Part shown: positions 54,759 through 62,513 of the stretch, one piece after another | Layout: every line of letters begins with the position of its first letter | Numbering within the stretch: position 1 is the stretch's first letter | The notes under the pieces: model-generated | Database searches by the model: none | What the model was told of the DNA's origin: nothing | Seen by the model: only the letters and a program-made list of their open reading frames with translations | Assembly (NCBI GenBank): GCA_023664045.1 | Contig: JAMPGH010000001.1 | Location: 1,667,804-1,731,803, forward strand | Direction of reading: 5' to 3' | Source: Alistipes senegalensis | GTDB lineage: Bacteria > Bacteroidota > Bacteroidia > Bacteroidales > Rikenellaceae | Length of the DNA: 64,000 nucleotides | Made by a program: the position numbers and the translations under genes

Positions 54759-54832
54759 AAAAAAGGTGCGGCGGCTCACTAATCTCTCGGACTTGTTATG
54801 GCAGTAACGGGTCTCTTGCCGCCGCACCTTTT
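54759..54832. terminator. Long-loop hairpin between the U32 gene and the riboswitch
   Basis: A 15-bp perfect stem, AAAAGGTGCGGCGGC (54761-54775) with GCCGCCGCACCTTTT (54818-54832), around a 42-base loop, with T runs on both strands. It can end the U32 transcript and, on the minus strand, the riboswitch transcript. On the minus strand the stem's 5' arm is codons 2-6 of the micro-ORF. No gene is seen in 54591-54758, which holds only a small palindrome (CGGAATTCCG). Confidence 0.8.
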
Positions 54833-54835
54833 CAT
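54779..54835 (-). CDS. Possible 18-residue micro-ORF downstream of the B12 riboswitch
   Basis: ATG 54835 to TAG 54779, encoding MKRCGGKRPVTAITSPRD. It is the only short frame with an ATG directly before the terminal hairpin of the riboswitch transcript, and its first codons make the 5' arm of that hairpin, so translation would disrupt it. Conservation is unknown to me. It could be a leader peptide, a real small protein, or chance. A low-confidence call. Confidence 0.35.
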   Translation of the reverse strand: MKRCGGKRPVTAITSPRD

Positions 54836-54992
54836 TTCCCGGATCGGGTCGTCCGTCGTTCGTTTCCCGTCGGACGCACTGCGCCCCGACGCATGGAGGA
54901 GAGCTCCGGCTGCTTCCGGCTGCAAATAGGTGGCTGAATAAGTTTCAACGAGTTCGGTCGCCCAATCCGCGGGGACTTCCCGACATCGAATC

Positions 54993-55164
54993 GATCCGGC
55001 AGGTCTTCTGACTTGCTCCGGTTCCGAAGCCTTCCCGGTCCTTGCGCGGACCAGTGGCTGAGATGTTCGGAACTCCGGGGAGCTTCACAGCAGCGGGACT
55101 GTCCGGGATTTTCACCCGATTCCCTTTTCACCCGCTCCCCCGTCGGGGGTGCGGGCACCGGATC
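54993..55164 (-). promoter_or_regulatory. Cobalamin riboswitch
   Basis: Read on the minus strand: P1 arm GATCCGG (55164-55158), GGTGCC, then GGGTGAAAAGGGAATCGGGT, GAAAATCCCGGACAGTCCCG, CTGCTGTGAAG, the GCCACTGG and GGGAAGGC blocks, the closing AGTCAGAAGACCTGCC, and P1 3' arm CCGGATC (54999-54993). All conserved blocks of the adenosylcobalamin riboswitch are present in order. It normally represses B12 uptake or synthesis genes when B12 is bound. Here no B12 gene follows on this strand: the next gene on the minus strand is beyond the terminator and the oppositely oriented U32 gene. Confidence 0.93.
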
Positions 55165-55170
55165 TGAGGA

Positions 55171-55178
55171 CAAAGATA
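55171..55178 (-). promoter_or_regulatory. Promoter of the cobalamin riboswitch transcript
   Basis: TATCTTTG on the minus strand, seven bases before the P1 helix, so transcription should start right at the aptamer. It shows that the riboswitch is likely expressed. Confidence 0.65.
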
Positions 55179-55369
55179 GCGTTTTCTTCCGATTCCGGTG
55201 TTTCGCGGCGCGTGTTTTTTTTCGGACGGCTCCGTTTTTTTTCGCTCCCGGGCATTGCGCAGGGCCCCTCCGGGCGGCCCGAACTTTCCGACGCAGAACG
55301 GTGCCATGTCCGGATCGCCTTTCCGGAGGCCGTGCATTCCCGCTCGTGCCGGAAAATTATGCGGATTTG

Positions 55370-55401
55370 TTTGGCCGGGGAGATAAATTCACGTAAATTT
55401 G
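55370..55401 (+). promoter_or_regulatory. Promoter of the wza-like gene
   Basis: TTTG (55370-55373), 20 bases, TAAATTTG (55394-55401), 56 bases before the ATG. Both elements match the Bacteroidetes consensus. Confidence 0.75.
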
Positions 55402-55457
55402 TCCTTTTAAAGATACCGGTTCCCGAAACCGGACGATTCCGAAATAATATTGGATAT

Positions 55458-58025
55458 ATGAATCATAAGTTTCTGATCCTCTTTTTCGCGATGTGTTTTC
55501 TCGCCGGCGGGGCGCAGGCCCAGATGACCGACGAGCAGATCGTGGAGTACGTGCAGCAGGGCATCACCGCCGGCAAGAACGAGCAGCAGCTCGCCCGGGA
55601 GCTGCTCATCCGCGGCGTTTCGCAGTCGCAGCTCCTGCAGCTCAAAAGCCGTTACGAGGCGGGCGGGCTGGACGGCATGCTCGGCAGTTCCTCGTTGTCC
55701 GGCGCCGCTTCCGCCGGCAGCCGTTCCGCCGCAGGACTGCAGCGGGGCGACGTCTTCCGCAACGTCTCCGACGAGGAGCCCGAAACGGTCATGTCGGCCC
55801 GCATGGGCGGCAACGCGATGCAGGGCATGACCGGGCAGATGCCGGGCATGACGATGAATGCGATGTCCGGTCAGACGGGGCTGGCCGATCCTTCCTTGTC
55901 GGGGGCCTACGGCGTCGATCCCTACGGCGAGTACGGTTATTATCTCAACGCCCGCGATACGGTGGGGCGCCGCCGCGTCTTCGGCCGCAGTTTCTTCAGC
56001 GGCCGGACGCTCACGTTCGAGCCCAACGGCAACATGGCTACGCCGCAGGATTACCGGCTGGGTCCCGGCGACGAGGTCATCATCGACATCTGGGGCGCCA
56101 ACGAGGACAACATTCAGGAATACATCTCGCCCGAGGGCAACATCATGGTCGAGGAGATCGGTCCCGTCTACCTGAGCGGGCTGACCGTCCGCGAGGCCGG
56201 CGACCGCATCCGCAACCTCTTCGCCCGCAAGTATGCCGGCGTCTCGGGCGAGGAGCCCGAGTCTCAGGTCCGCGTCTCGCTGGGGCAGATCCGTACGATC
56301 CTCATCAACGTCATGGGCGAGGTCGAGGTGCCGGGTACCTACCGGCTATCGGCTTTCTCGACGGTTTTCCACGCCTTGTATCGCGCGGGCGGCGTAACCG
56401 ATATCGGTACGTTGCGCAGCGTCGAGGTTCTGCGGGGCGGGCGCCGCATCGCCGAACTGGACCTCTACGACTTCATCTTCTCCGGCAAGTTCGGTCAGGA
56501 GGTGCGGCTGGAGGAGGGCGACATCGTGCTCGTGCGGCCCTACGAAAAGATGGTCGAGGCCAAAGGCAAGTTCCGGCGCCCGATGTTCTACGAGTTGCGG
56601 CAGGGCGAAACCTTGCAGCATCTGTTCGACTATGCCGCCGGATTCGCCGGCGATGCCTATAATAAAGAGGTGCGCGTGGTCCGGCGTTCGGGCCGCGACC
56701 ACGAGCTCTTCTCCGTTCCCGTGGAGCATTTCGCTTCTTTCGAGTTGAAGGACGGCGACCGCATCGAGGCCGATTCCGTCTTGAGCCGCTACGCCAATCG
56801 CGTCGAGGTGCGCGGTTCGGTCTATCGGCCGGGTTTCTACGAGTTGGGCGACGACGTGCATACGGTCGGTCAGCTGATCGCCCGGGCCGAGGGTTTGAAG
56901 GAGGATGCTTTTCTGGCTCGCGCGTTGCTCTACCGGGAGTGCGACGACTTGTTGTTGAGAATGGTCGCCGTCGATCTGGCGGGCATCGTTCGGGGCACGA
57001 CGCCCGACGTCGAGCTCAAGTGCAACGACGTGCTCGTGATCCCGAGCCGGCACGAGCTCACCGAGCTGGGCGGATTCACCATCAGCGGGCAGGTCGCCAA
57101 TCCGGGTACCTATCCCTATGTGGAGGATATGACGTTGGAGGATCTGATCCTGCAGGCGGGCGGTCTGCTCGACGGCGCTTCGACGGTGCGCGTGGAGGTG
57201 GCCCGACGGTTGAAGGACGCCGAAAGCACCGACAATACCAACGATTTGGGCGAGGTCTTCACGTTCTCGCTCAAGAACGGCTTCGTGGTCGACGGGAAGC
57301 CGGGTTTCCGCTTGAAGCCCTTCGACGTGGTCGCCGTGCGCAAAAGTCCCGCCTATCAGGAGCAGCGGTTGGTTACGGTGGACGGCGAAGTGCTCTTTTC
57401 GGGCGAATACGCCTTGTTGCATAAGAACGAGCGGATCTCCGATCTCGTCATCCGCGCCGGCGGCGTAACGAACGACGCCTATATCCGGGGCAGCCGCCTC
57501 ACGCGCCGCATGAACGAGGAGGAGAAAGCCTTGCGCGACGACGTGCTGCGCATGGCCAAACTCGACTCCGGCGCCGATTCGCTGAACGTGGAGAAGCTGC
57601 AGGAGAGCGATACCTATACCGTGGGCATCGAGCTGGAGAAGGCGTTGGAGAATCCGGGTTCGGACTACGACGTCGTCCTGCGCGAGGGCGACCGGCTCTT
57701 CGTTCCCGAATACGTCAGCACGGTGAAGATCATGGGCGAGGTCATGCGCCCCAACACGGTGCTCTACTCCAAGAACATGAAGTACAAGGATTATATCGAT
57801 CAGGCCGGAGGCTATGCGTCGCGCGCCAAGAAGAGCCGGACCTACATCGTCTACATGAACGGCATGATCTCCCGCAAGAAGAACCGCATCGAACCCGGCT
57901 GCGAGATCATCGTGCCCCGCAAGCGCGAACGGGCGGGTCTGGGCGTAACGCAGATCATGGGTCTGGCTACCTCGGCCGCTTCGCTGGGTACGATGGCCGC
58001 CACGATCGCCAATCTCTCAAAATAA
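55458..58025 (+). CDS. Polysaccharide export outer-membrane protein (Wza-like, SLBB)
   Basis: 855 residues from the ATG at 55458 (MNHKFLILFFAMCFLAGGAQ). The long upstream open frame crosses the promoter and is rejected. After the signal peptide comes a helical segment, then a Met/Gly-rich insert at ~112-136 (eight Met in 25 residues), the Poly_export domain (DYRLGPGDEVIIDIWGANED) and several SLBB domains (VMGEVEVPGTYRLSAFSTVF, ISGQVANPGTYPYVEDMTLE, KIMGEVMRPNTVLYS). It forms the outer-membrane channel for capsule or exopolysaccharide. The multi-SLBB length is typical of Bacteroidetes. Wzz follows 9 bases downstream, but no glycosyltransferase does. Confidence 0.93.
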   Translation: MNHKFLILFFAMCFLAGGAQAQMTDEQIVEYVQQGITAGKNEQQLARELLIRGVSQSQLLQLKSRYEAGGLDGMLGSSSLSGAASAGSRSAAGLQRGDVFRNVSDEEPETVMSARMGGNAMQGMTGQMPGMTMNAMSGQTGLADPSLSGAYGVDPYGEYGYYLNARDTVGRRRVFGRSFFSGRTLTFEPNGNMATPQDYRLGPGDEVIIDIWGANEDNIQEYISPEGNIMVEEIGPVYLSGLTVREAGDRIRNLFARKYAGVSGEEPESQVRVSLGQIRTILINVMGEVEVPGTYRLSAFSTVFHALYRAGGVTDIGTLRSVEVLRGGRRIAELDLYDFIFSGKFGQEVRLEEGDIVLVRPYEKMVEAKGKFRRPMFYELRQGETLQHLFDYAAGFAGDAYNKEVRVVRRSGRDHELFSVPVEHFASFELKDGDRIEADSVLSRYANRVEVRGSVYRPGFYELGDDVHTVGQLIARAEGLKEDAFLARALLYRECDDLLLRMVAVDLAGIVRGTTPDVELKCNDVLVIPSRHELTELGGFTISGQVANPGTYPYVEDMTLEDLILQAGGLLDGASTVRVEVARRLKDAESTDNTNDLGEVFTFSLKNGFVVDGKPGFRLKPFDVVAVRKSPAYQEQRLVTVDGEVLFSGEYALLHKNERISDLVIRAGGVTNDAYIRGSRLTRRMNEEEKALRDDVLRMAKLDSGADSLNVEKLQESDTYTVGIELEKALENPGSDYDVVLREGDRLFVPEYVSTVKIMGEVMRPNTVLYSKNMKYKDYIDQAGGYASRAKKSRTYIVYMNGMISRKKNRIEPGCEIIVPRKRERAGLGVTQIMGLATSAASLGTMAATIANLSK

Positions 58026-58034
58026 ACGCGCAGG

Positions 58035-59144
58035 ATGAAAAACGAGATGCAGGAAAATACCGCACGGCGGGCCGACGGGGAGGAGATCGACGTGCTGGAG
58101 CTGGTCCGGAAAGTGTGGGCCGAGCGTAGGTTGGTGATGCGCTGGTGCGGGATCGCCGCGGTCGTCGCGGTGATCGTCGCTTTCAGCATCCCCAAAGAGT
58201 ATACGGCTACGGCGGTGCTGGCGCCCGAAACGTCGTCGAACAAAAATTCGCTCGGCGGATTGGGGGCGTTGGCCAGCATGGCCGGCATCAACATGGGCAA
58301 CATGGCCGATGCCGATGCCGTGAACCCCGATCTCTATCCCGACGTGGTGGAATCCGTGCCTTTCGTCATCGAGCTCTTTCCCGTCGGGGTCGAGACCGTT
58401 CGGGGCGATCTGAAGACCGATCTCTTCGACTACCTGAAGCACCGTACGCGCCGACCGTGGTGGGGCGTCGTCGCTTCGGCTCCTTTCAAGGCGCTGGGCT
58501 GGGGCATGTCGCTCTTCCGCGGGAAGAAACCCGAATCCGACGGCACGAACGTCGATCCTTTCCGGCTCACCGAGGACGAGGACCGCATCGTCGAGGAGCT
58601 CGGGCGTCGGGTCGCGGTTACCGTCGACAAGAAGACTTCGTTGGTAACGCTCTCGGTAACCATGCAGGATCCGCTCATCGCGGCGACGGTGGCCGACACG
58701 GTCATGCGCAACCTGCAGACCTACGTTACCGACTACCGCACCAACAAGGCCCGCAACGACCTGAAGTTCACGCAGCAGCTCTACGACGAGTCGCAGCGCG
58801 ACTACTACTCCGCGCAGCAGCGTTATGCCCGGTACATGGATGCCAACCAGAACATCGTGCGCCGCTCGGTCCGCACCGAGCAGGAGCGGTTGCAGAACGA
58901 GGTGAACCTCACCTACAGCGTCTACAATCAGATGGCCCAGCAGTTGCAGCTGGCTCGCGCCAAAGTGCAGGAGAGCACGCCGGTCTACGCCGTCGTGAAG
59001 CCCGCCACCGTGCCGCTTCGGGCAGCCAAGCCCTCCAAGCCGTTGATTCTCGCAGGATTCGTTTTTCTGGCTTTCGCCGCCGCTGCCGGGTGGATCCTCT
59101 TCGGCCGCGAGTTGCGGGACCGCTTCCGCGAGAAAAAAGAGTAA
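58035..59144 (+). CDS. Chain-length determinant protein (Wzz family)
   Basis: 369 residues. N-terminal transmembrane helix at ~38-54 after the EEIDVLELVRKVWAERR entry, periplasmic helical region with coiled coil (NQNIVRRSVRTEQERLQNEV), the proline-containing VVKPATVPLRAAKPSKPLIL segment and a second helix ~338-355. No C-terminal tyrosine-kinase domain. It controls polysaccharide chain length with Wzy/Wza. It is the second and last gene of this export unit, directly followed by cassette element B. Confidence 0.9.
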   Translation: MKNEMQENTARRADGEEIDVLELVRKVWAERRLVMRWCGIAAVVAVIVAFSIPKEYTATAVLAPETSSNKNSLGGLGALASMAGINMGNMADADAVNPDLYPDVVESVPFVIELFPVGVETVRGDLKTDLFDYLKHRTRRPWWGVVASAPFKALGWGMSLFRGKKPESDGTNVDPFRLTEDEDRIVEELGRRVAVTVDKKTSLVTLSVTMQDPLIAATVADTVMRNLQTYVTDYRTNKARNDLKFTQQLYDESQRDYYSAQQRYARYMDANQNIVRRSVRTEQERLQNEVNLTYSVYNQMAQQLQLARAKVQESTPVYAVVKPATVPLRAAKPSKPLILAGFVFLAFAAAAGWILFGRELRDRFREKKE

Positions 59145-59150
59145 GATCAA

Positions 59151-59717
59151 AGCAGCCTCGGCCCGGAGTGGCGGGGGAGTGATGTGCGGCTCCCGTCAGC
59201 GAGGTCCGTAGATTCAGCAATCCGTTGGCGGCCGTCAGGTCGCCAGCTATTCATCCCAGCCTGCCGGAAAGCAACCTTAATTAATAGTTAATAATGTATA
59301 ATGAATAATTATTGTGGGAGTTCACAAATCCGCTTGATAATTAATTATTCACTATTAACTATTAAACCTCCCTGCGGAGGTTTGACTTTACTCCTGCTCG
59401 GCAGAGTCCGCAAGCGGTCTTTGCTCTCGCTCATTCGTAAAGTTCATTAAGAAAGGTTCCCTTTCTTGCATCCATTCCAGCGATTGTTCCTTGCACGCTG
59501 CTTCGGGTTACCGCCACTTAACGACGGGAGCCCTGGCGGCTGTCGGCACGGACGGCGACTACTGGTCTTCGTCGCCTACGGCTGCAGGCAATGCCAATGC
59601 CGGCAACTTGGGTTTCAATTCGGGAATCGTCAACCCGTTGAACAGCAATAACCGCGCTTTCGGCTTTACCGTGCGCTGCGTCCAGCATCTGCGGGCTGCT
59701 TTTTTTTCAATGAACTT
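59151..59717 (+). other. FISUMP/C-type-lectin cassette element, copy B
   Basis: Begins seven bases after the wzz stop. Hairpin leader 59160-59206 (TGGCGGGGGAG with CTCCCGTCA, the latter using a G-T pair), GTAGATTCAGCAATCC, CCCAGCCTGCCGGAAAGC (59255-59272), an AT-rich inserted element, then the cassette from CATTCCAGCGATTG (59473-59486) to the T8 run near 59707. One frame encodes SGYRHLTTGALAAVG, YWSSSPTAAGNANAG, LGFNSGIVNPLNSN and FGFTVRCVQHLRAAF. The only ATG in this frame, at 59491, would start inside the domain. Together with 59718-60057, where no gene is seen, this fills the gap before tRNA-Arg. Confidence 0.75.
59273..59460. repeat. AT-rich element inserted in cassette element B
   Basis: Inverted arms AATAGTTAATA (59283-59293) / TATTAACTATT (59353-59363) and GAATAATT / AATTATTC, then a hairpin AACCTCC-CTGC-GGAGGTT and a segment TTTACTCCTGCTCGGCAGAG...TCGCTCATTCGTAAAG related to 46454-46525. 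It sits exactly where copy A is uninterrupted. Confidence 0.6.
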
Positions 59718-60057
59718 GGCAAGGAAACAGGGGCAGGTCCGCCTGCAGGTTACGCCGAGCGGGGGCAGAGGAGGTCGCAGGCCGAGGACCATGCCGCGTT
59801 TCTCGTACGATTCTTCGTCATCGCGATTTCCACCATGACAAGATCATTCCCGTCGCTCCCGTTTTCTCTTCCTGCGAGGGGCGCGGTCGACCGGAGAAAT
59901 GCTCGATCGGACTTCTTGCGGTCCGAATATGTTATGAAAAGGCTGAAAAATGCTATTTTTTGTTGTCTGCAAGAAATTTGTTATTATTTTTGTGAGGCAA
60001 AGCGCTGCGAGGGTTCGAGGTGCCGCAAAAAAGAGAGACCGCAAAAAACAGGAACCG

Positions 60058-60091
60058 CAAAAAAAACAGGCACCGCCTGTTGCGATGCCTG
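60058..60091 (-). terminator. Terminator of tRNA-Arg
   Basis: On the minus strand CAGGCATCG...CGGTGCCTG stem followed by T8, starting five bases after the tRNA 3' end. Confidence 0.8.
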
Positions 60092-60095
60092 AGAG

Positions 60096-60167
60096 TAGTC
60101 CCGACGGGAATCGAACCCATATCGTAAGAACCGGAATCTTGTATTCTATCCATTGAACTACGGGACC
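60096..60167 (-). tRNA. tRNA-Arg (anticodon CCG)
   Basis: 72 bases with acceptor GGTCCCG/CGGGACT, D arm (GTTCAATGGATAGAA), anticodon loop TTCCGGT giving CCG, T arm ATGGGTTCGATTCCCGT. It decodes CGG. CCA is not encoded. The first acceptor pair is G-T. Confidence 0.92.
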
Positions 60168-60174
60168 GGATGCG

Positions 60175-60182
60175 CAAAGATA
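60175..60182 (-). promoter_or_regulatory. tRNA-Arg promoter -7 element
   Basis: TATCTTTG on the minus strand, ending seven bases before the tRNA 5' end. It overlaps an alternative ATG (60170) of the divergent S24-like gene and so argues for that gene's later start. Confidence 0.7.
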
Positions 60183-60211
60183 AGAATTTTTATTTTAATA
60201 GTGAAATCGAA

Positions 60212-60841
60212 ATGGGGGAAAAGCTGAATAATTGGCAAAGAATCGAGGCGGTCATCAAGTGGGCGAACATGTCTACCAACTATTTCGCCCGGCATATCGG
60301 GCTGCCGCGGGGCGAGAACCTCTATCAGATCAAACGCGGCAACAACGGCATCTCGCGCAACGTGGCCCAGCGGATCGTCGACAAGTTCCCGCAGATCGAC
60401 AAGTTGTGGCTCCTGACGGGCGACGGGCGGATGTTCGCCGAGCAGCCCTTGCCGGGCGCGCAGGTTCCGTTCTACGACGTGGACGTCGAGCGGGCGATCG
60501 TCGATCTGCAGAGTCTCGAACCCGAGGGGTACGTTACCGTGCCGCGACTGGGCGCCTGCGACTTGGCGATGGTCTATTCGGGACGGGCTATGGGAGCGCT
60601 TCTGCCGCCGGGTACGGTCGTTTTTTTGAAAAATATGGACCGGGACGAAATTATTCCCGGTGAAGAATACGTGATTATCAGCCGAAAAATTGTAACTTTG
60701 CGTATAGTTCGTGCCGCCGACAGCGGCAAGCGGCTCCGTCTGGTCGCCGGAGATCATGAGAGCTACGACGATATCGTTCTCTCGGTCAACGACATCATGG
60801 CGGTTTACAAAGTTTGCGGAAAGCTGATAATAAATACGTAG
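60212..60841 (+). CDS. HTH / S24-like regulator, apparently non-cleaving
   Basis: 209 residues from ATG 60212 (MGEKLNNWQRIEAVIKWANM). An earlier ATG at 60170 lies on the tRNA promoter and adds non-conserved AT-rich codons. The N-terminal helix-turn-helix spans ~5-65 (STNYFARHIGLPRGENLYQI with a NGISRNVAQRIVDKF segment). The C-terminal half has the LexA/CI beta fold (DLAMVYSGRAMGALLPPGTV, EIIPGEEYVIISRKIVTLRI), but the catalytic Ser (usually in GDSM) and Lys appear replaced (GRAM, TLRI), so self-cleavage is unlikely. No phage genes are nearby. Its end lies four bases before the riboflavin synthase ATG. Confidence 0.8.
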   Translation: MGEKLNNWQRIEAVIKWANMSTNYFARHIGLPRGENLYQIKRGNNGISRNVAQRIVDKFPQIDKLWLLTGDGRMFAEQPLPGAQVPFYDVDVERAIVDLQSLEPEGYVTVPRLGACDLAMVYSGRAMGALLPPGTVVFLKNMDRDEIIPGEEYVIISRKIVTLRIVRAADSGKRLRLVAGDHESYDDIVLSVNDIMAVYKVCGKLIINT

Positions 60842-60845
60842 CATT

Positions 60846-61439
60846 ATGTTTTCAGGGATCGTGGAGCAGGTAGCGGAGGTCGTCGGCGTCCGCTCCGACC
60901 GCTGTAACAAGGATTTCACCCTTCGCGCGGCGTTCGCCCCGGAGTTGCGCATCGACCAGAGCATCGCGCACAACGGCGTCTGCCTGACCGTCGTGGAGAT
61001 CCACGGCGACACCTATACCGTTACCGCCATGAAGGAGACGCTCGAGCGCAGCAACCTCGGTTCGCTCGGCGCGGGCGATCTGGTCAACGTCGAGCGGTCG
61101 ATGCGGCCCGATGCGTTGCTCGACGGCCATATCGTGCAGGGGCATGTCGACCAGACGGCCCGCTGTACCGCGAAGGAGGATGCCGACGGCAGTTGGTACT
61201 TCACTTTCGTCTACGAGCCGCAGGGCGGCGGGCTGTGCACCGTCGAAAAGGGTTCGGTCGCCGTCAACGGCGTCAGCCTCACGGTCTGCGATTCGCAGGC
61301 CGACAGCTTCCGCGTGGCCATCATCCCCTATACGATGGAGCATACCAATTTCTGCCGCATCGACGTGGGGTCGGTCGTCAATCTCGAGTTCGACATCGTG
61401 GGCAAGTACATCGCCCGTCTCATGCAGCATTATAAATAG
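60846..61439 (+). CDS. ribE: Riboflavin synthase alpha chain
   Basis: 197 residues with two lumazine-binding repeats: MFSGIVEQVAEV with NGVCLTVVEI and DGHIVQGHVDQ, then the second repeat with VAVNGVSLTVCD and PYTMEHTNF. It dismutates two lumazine molecules to riboflavin. No FMN riboswitch was recognised upstream, and translation is close-coupled to the S24-like gene. Confidence 0.96.
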   Translation: MFSGIVEQVAEVVGVRSDRCNKDFTLRAAFAPELRIDQSIAHNGVCLTVVEIHGDTYTVTAMKETLERSNLGSLGAGDLVNVERSMRPDALLDGHIVQGHVDQTARCTAKEDADGSWYFTFVYEPQGGGLCTVEKGSVAVNGVSLTVCDSQADSFRVAIIPYTMEHTNFCRIDVGSVVNLEFDIVGKYIARLMQHYK

Positions 61440-61442
61440 GGT

Positions 61443-62489
61443 ATGAAGATCAAGACTAAGGAGGGGGCTTCGCTATTGATCGCGTCGCTCGCAGCGGTCA
61501 TCGTGGCCGTCGGTATGTGGTTGTTGCACGCAGTGTGGTGGTGGACGCTCTGCGTGGCGGTCGGGGTCTTCGTCGTCATGGCCCTCGTCGCGCTCTTCAT
61601 CATCCGCAAGTACGTGGCTTATAAGCTCAAGCCCATCTATTCGATCGTCCTTTCGCGCGACGTCCATACGAGCGAGATCTTCTCGCAGCTGCGCGACAAA
61701 CGGGTCGAGAACATCGGCGAGGAGCTCACCGCATGGGCCGACACCAACGACCGGGAGATCGCCCGCCTCAAGGAGGCCGAGCACTTCCGCAAGCAGTATC
61801 TCGGCAACGTGGCCCACGAGTTGAAAACGCCGATTTTCAACATCCAGGGTTATATCTCCACCTTGCTCGACGGCGGACTGGAGGACGAGCTCATCAACCG
61901 CAAGTTCCTCGAACGGGCCGAAAAGAGCATCGACCGGCTCATCAACATCGTCAACGACCTCGACACCATCTCCAAACTCGAAAGCAACATGAACCGCCTC
62001 GACATGGAGAAGTTCGACATCGTGGCCCTTGCGAAGGAGATCGCCGAGCAGGCCGAAATGGAGGCCGACAAGAAGGGCATCAGAATCTCGGTCAAGGGGG
62101 CCGAGAACTTGCCGTCGCCTTTCTGGGTCTCGGCCGACAAACACTTCATCGGACAGGTCTTCGTCAACTTGATAATCAACTCGATCCGTTACGGCCGCGA
62201 GGGCGGTTCTACGCGCATCCGCTTCCGCGACATGCTCGACCGCATCCTCGTCGAGATCGAGGACAATGGGCAGGGCATCGGCAAGGAGGACTTGCCGCGC
62301 ATCTTCGAGCGCTTCTACCGCACCGACAAGGGGCGGTCGCGCGAGCAGGGCGGTACGGGCCTCGGTCTGGCTATCGTCAAGCACATCGTCGAGGCGCACG
62401 GCGAGCGGATCTCGGTGCGCAGCGAGCTCGGTTCGGGCAGTACTTTCTCGTTCACTCTCCGGAAGGTCGCCTTGCAGGAGATCCGTTGA
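61443..62489 (+). CDS. Membrane sensor histidine kinase (PhoR-like)
   Basis: 348 residues. Two N-terminal transmembrane helices (~10-30 and ~34-54) with almost no periplasmic loop, DHp box with His125 in NVAHELKTPIFNIQGYI, and ATPase motifs N (VNLIINSIRYG), G1 (EDNGQGIGKEDL) and G2 (GGTGLGLAIVKH). The short loop suggests sensing of a membrane or internal signal. No response regulator gene is adjacent in the window, so its partner is unknown. It starts three bases after the ribE stop. Confidence 0.93.
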   Translation: MKIKTKEGASLLIASLAAVIVAVGMWLLHAVWWWTLCVAVGVFVVMALVALFIIRKYVAYKLKPIYSIVLSRDVHTSEIFSQLRDKRVENIGEELTAWADTNDREIARLKEAEHFRKQYLGNVAHELKTPIFNIQGYISTLLDGGLEDELINRKFLERAEKSIDRLINIVNDLDTISKLESNMNRLDMEKFDIVALAKEIAEQAEMEADKKGIRISVKGAENLPSPFWVSADKHFIGQVFVNLIINSIRYGREGGSTRIRFRDMLDRILVEIEDNGQGIGKEDLPRIFERFYRTDKGRSREQGGTGLGLAIVKHIVEAHGERISVRSELGSGSTFSFTLRKVALQEIR

Positions 62490-62513
62490 ATCGTTTCCGA
62501 ATCCTTTGAATAA

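Noticed and set aside
54832-55173. 113-codon minus-strand frame overlapping the riboswitch
   Set aside because: It spans the structured aptamer, whose conservation explains the sequence. The product has no recognisable features.
60212-60841. S24-like protein as a prophage repressor next to a tRNA integration site
   Set aside because: No integrase, no attachment-site duplication of the tRNA 3' end and no phage genes nearby. The gene is packed against ribE.
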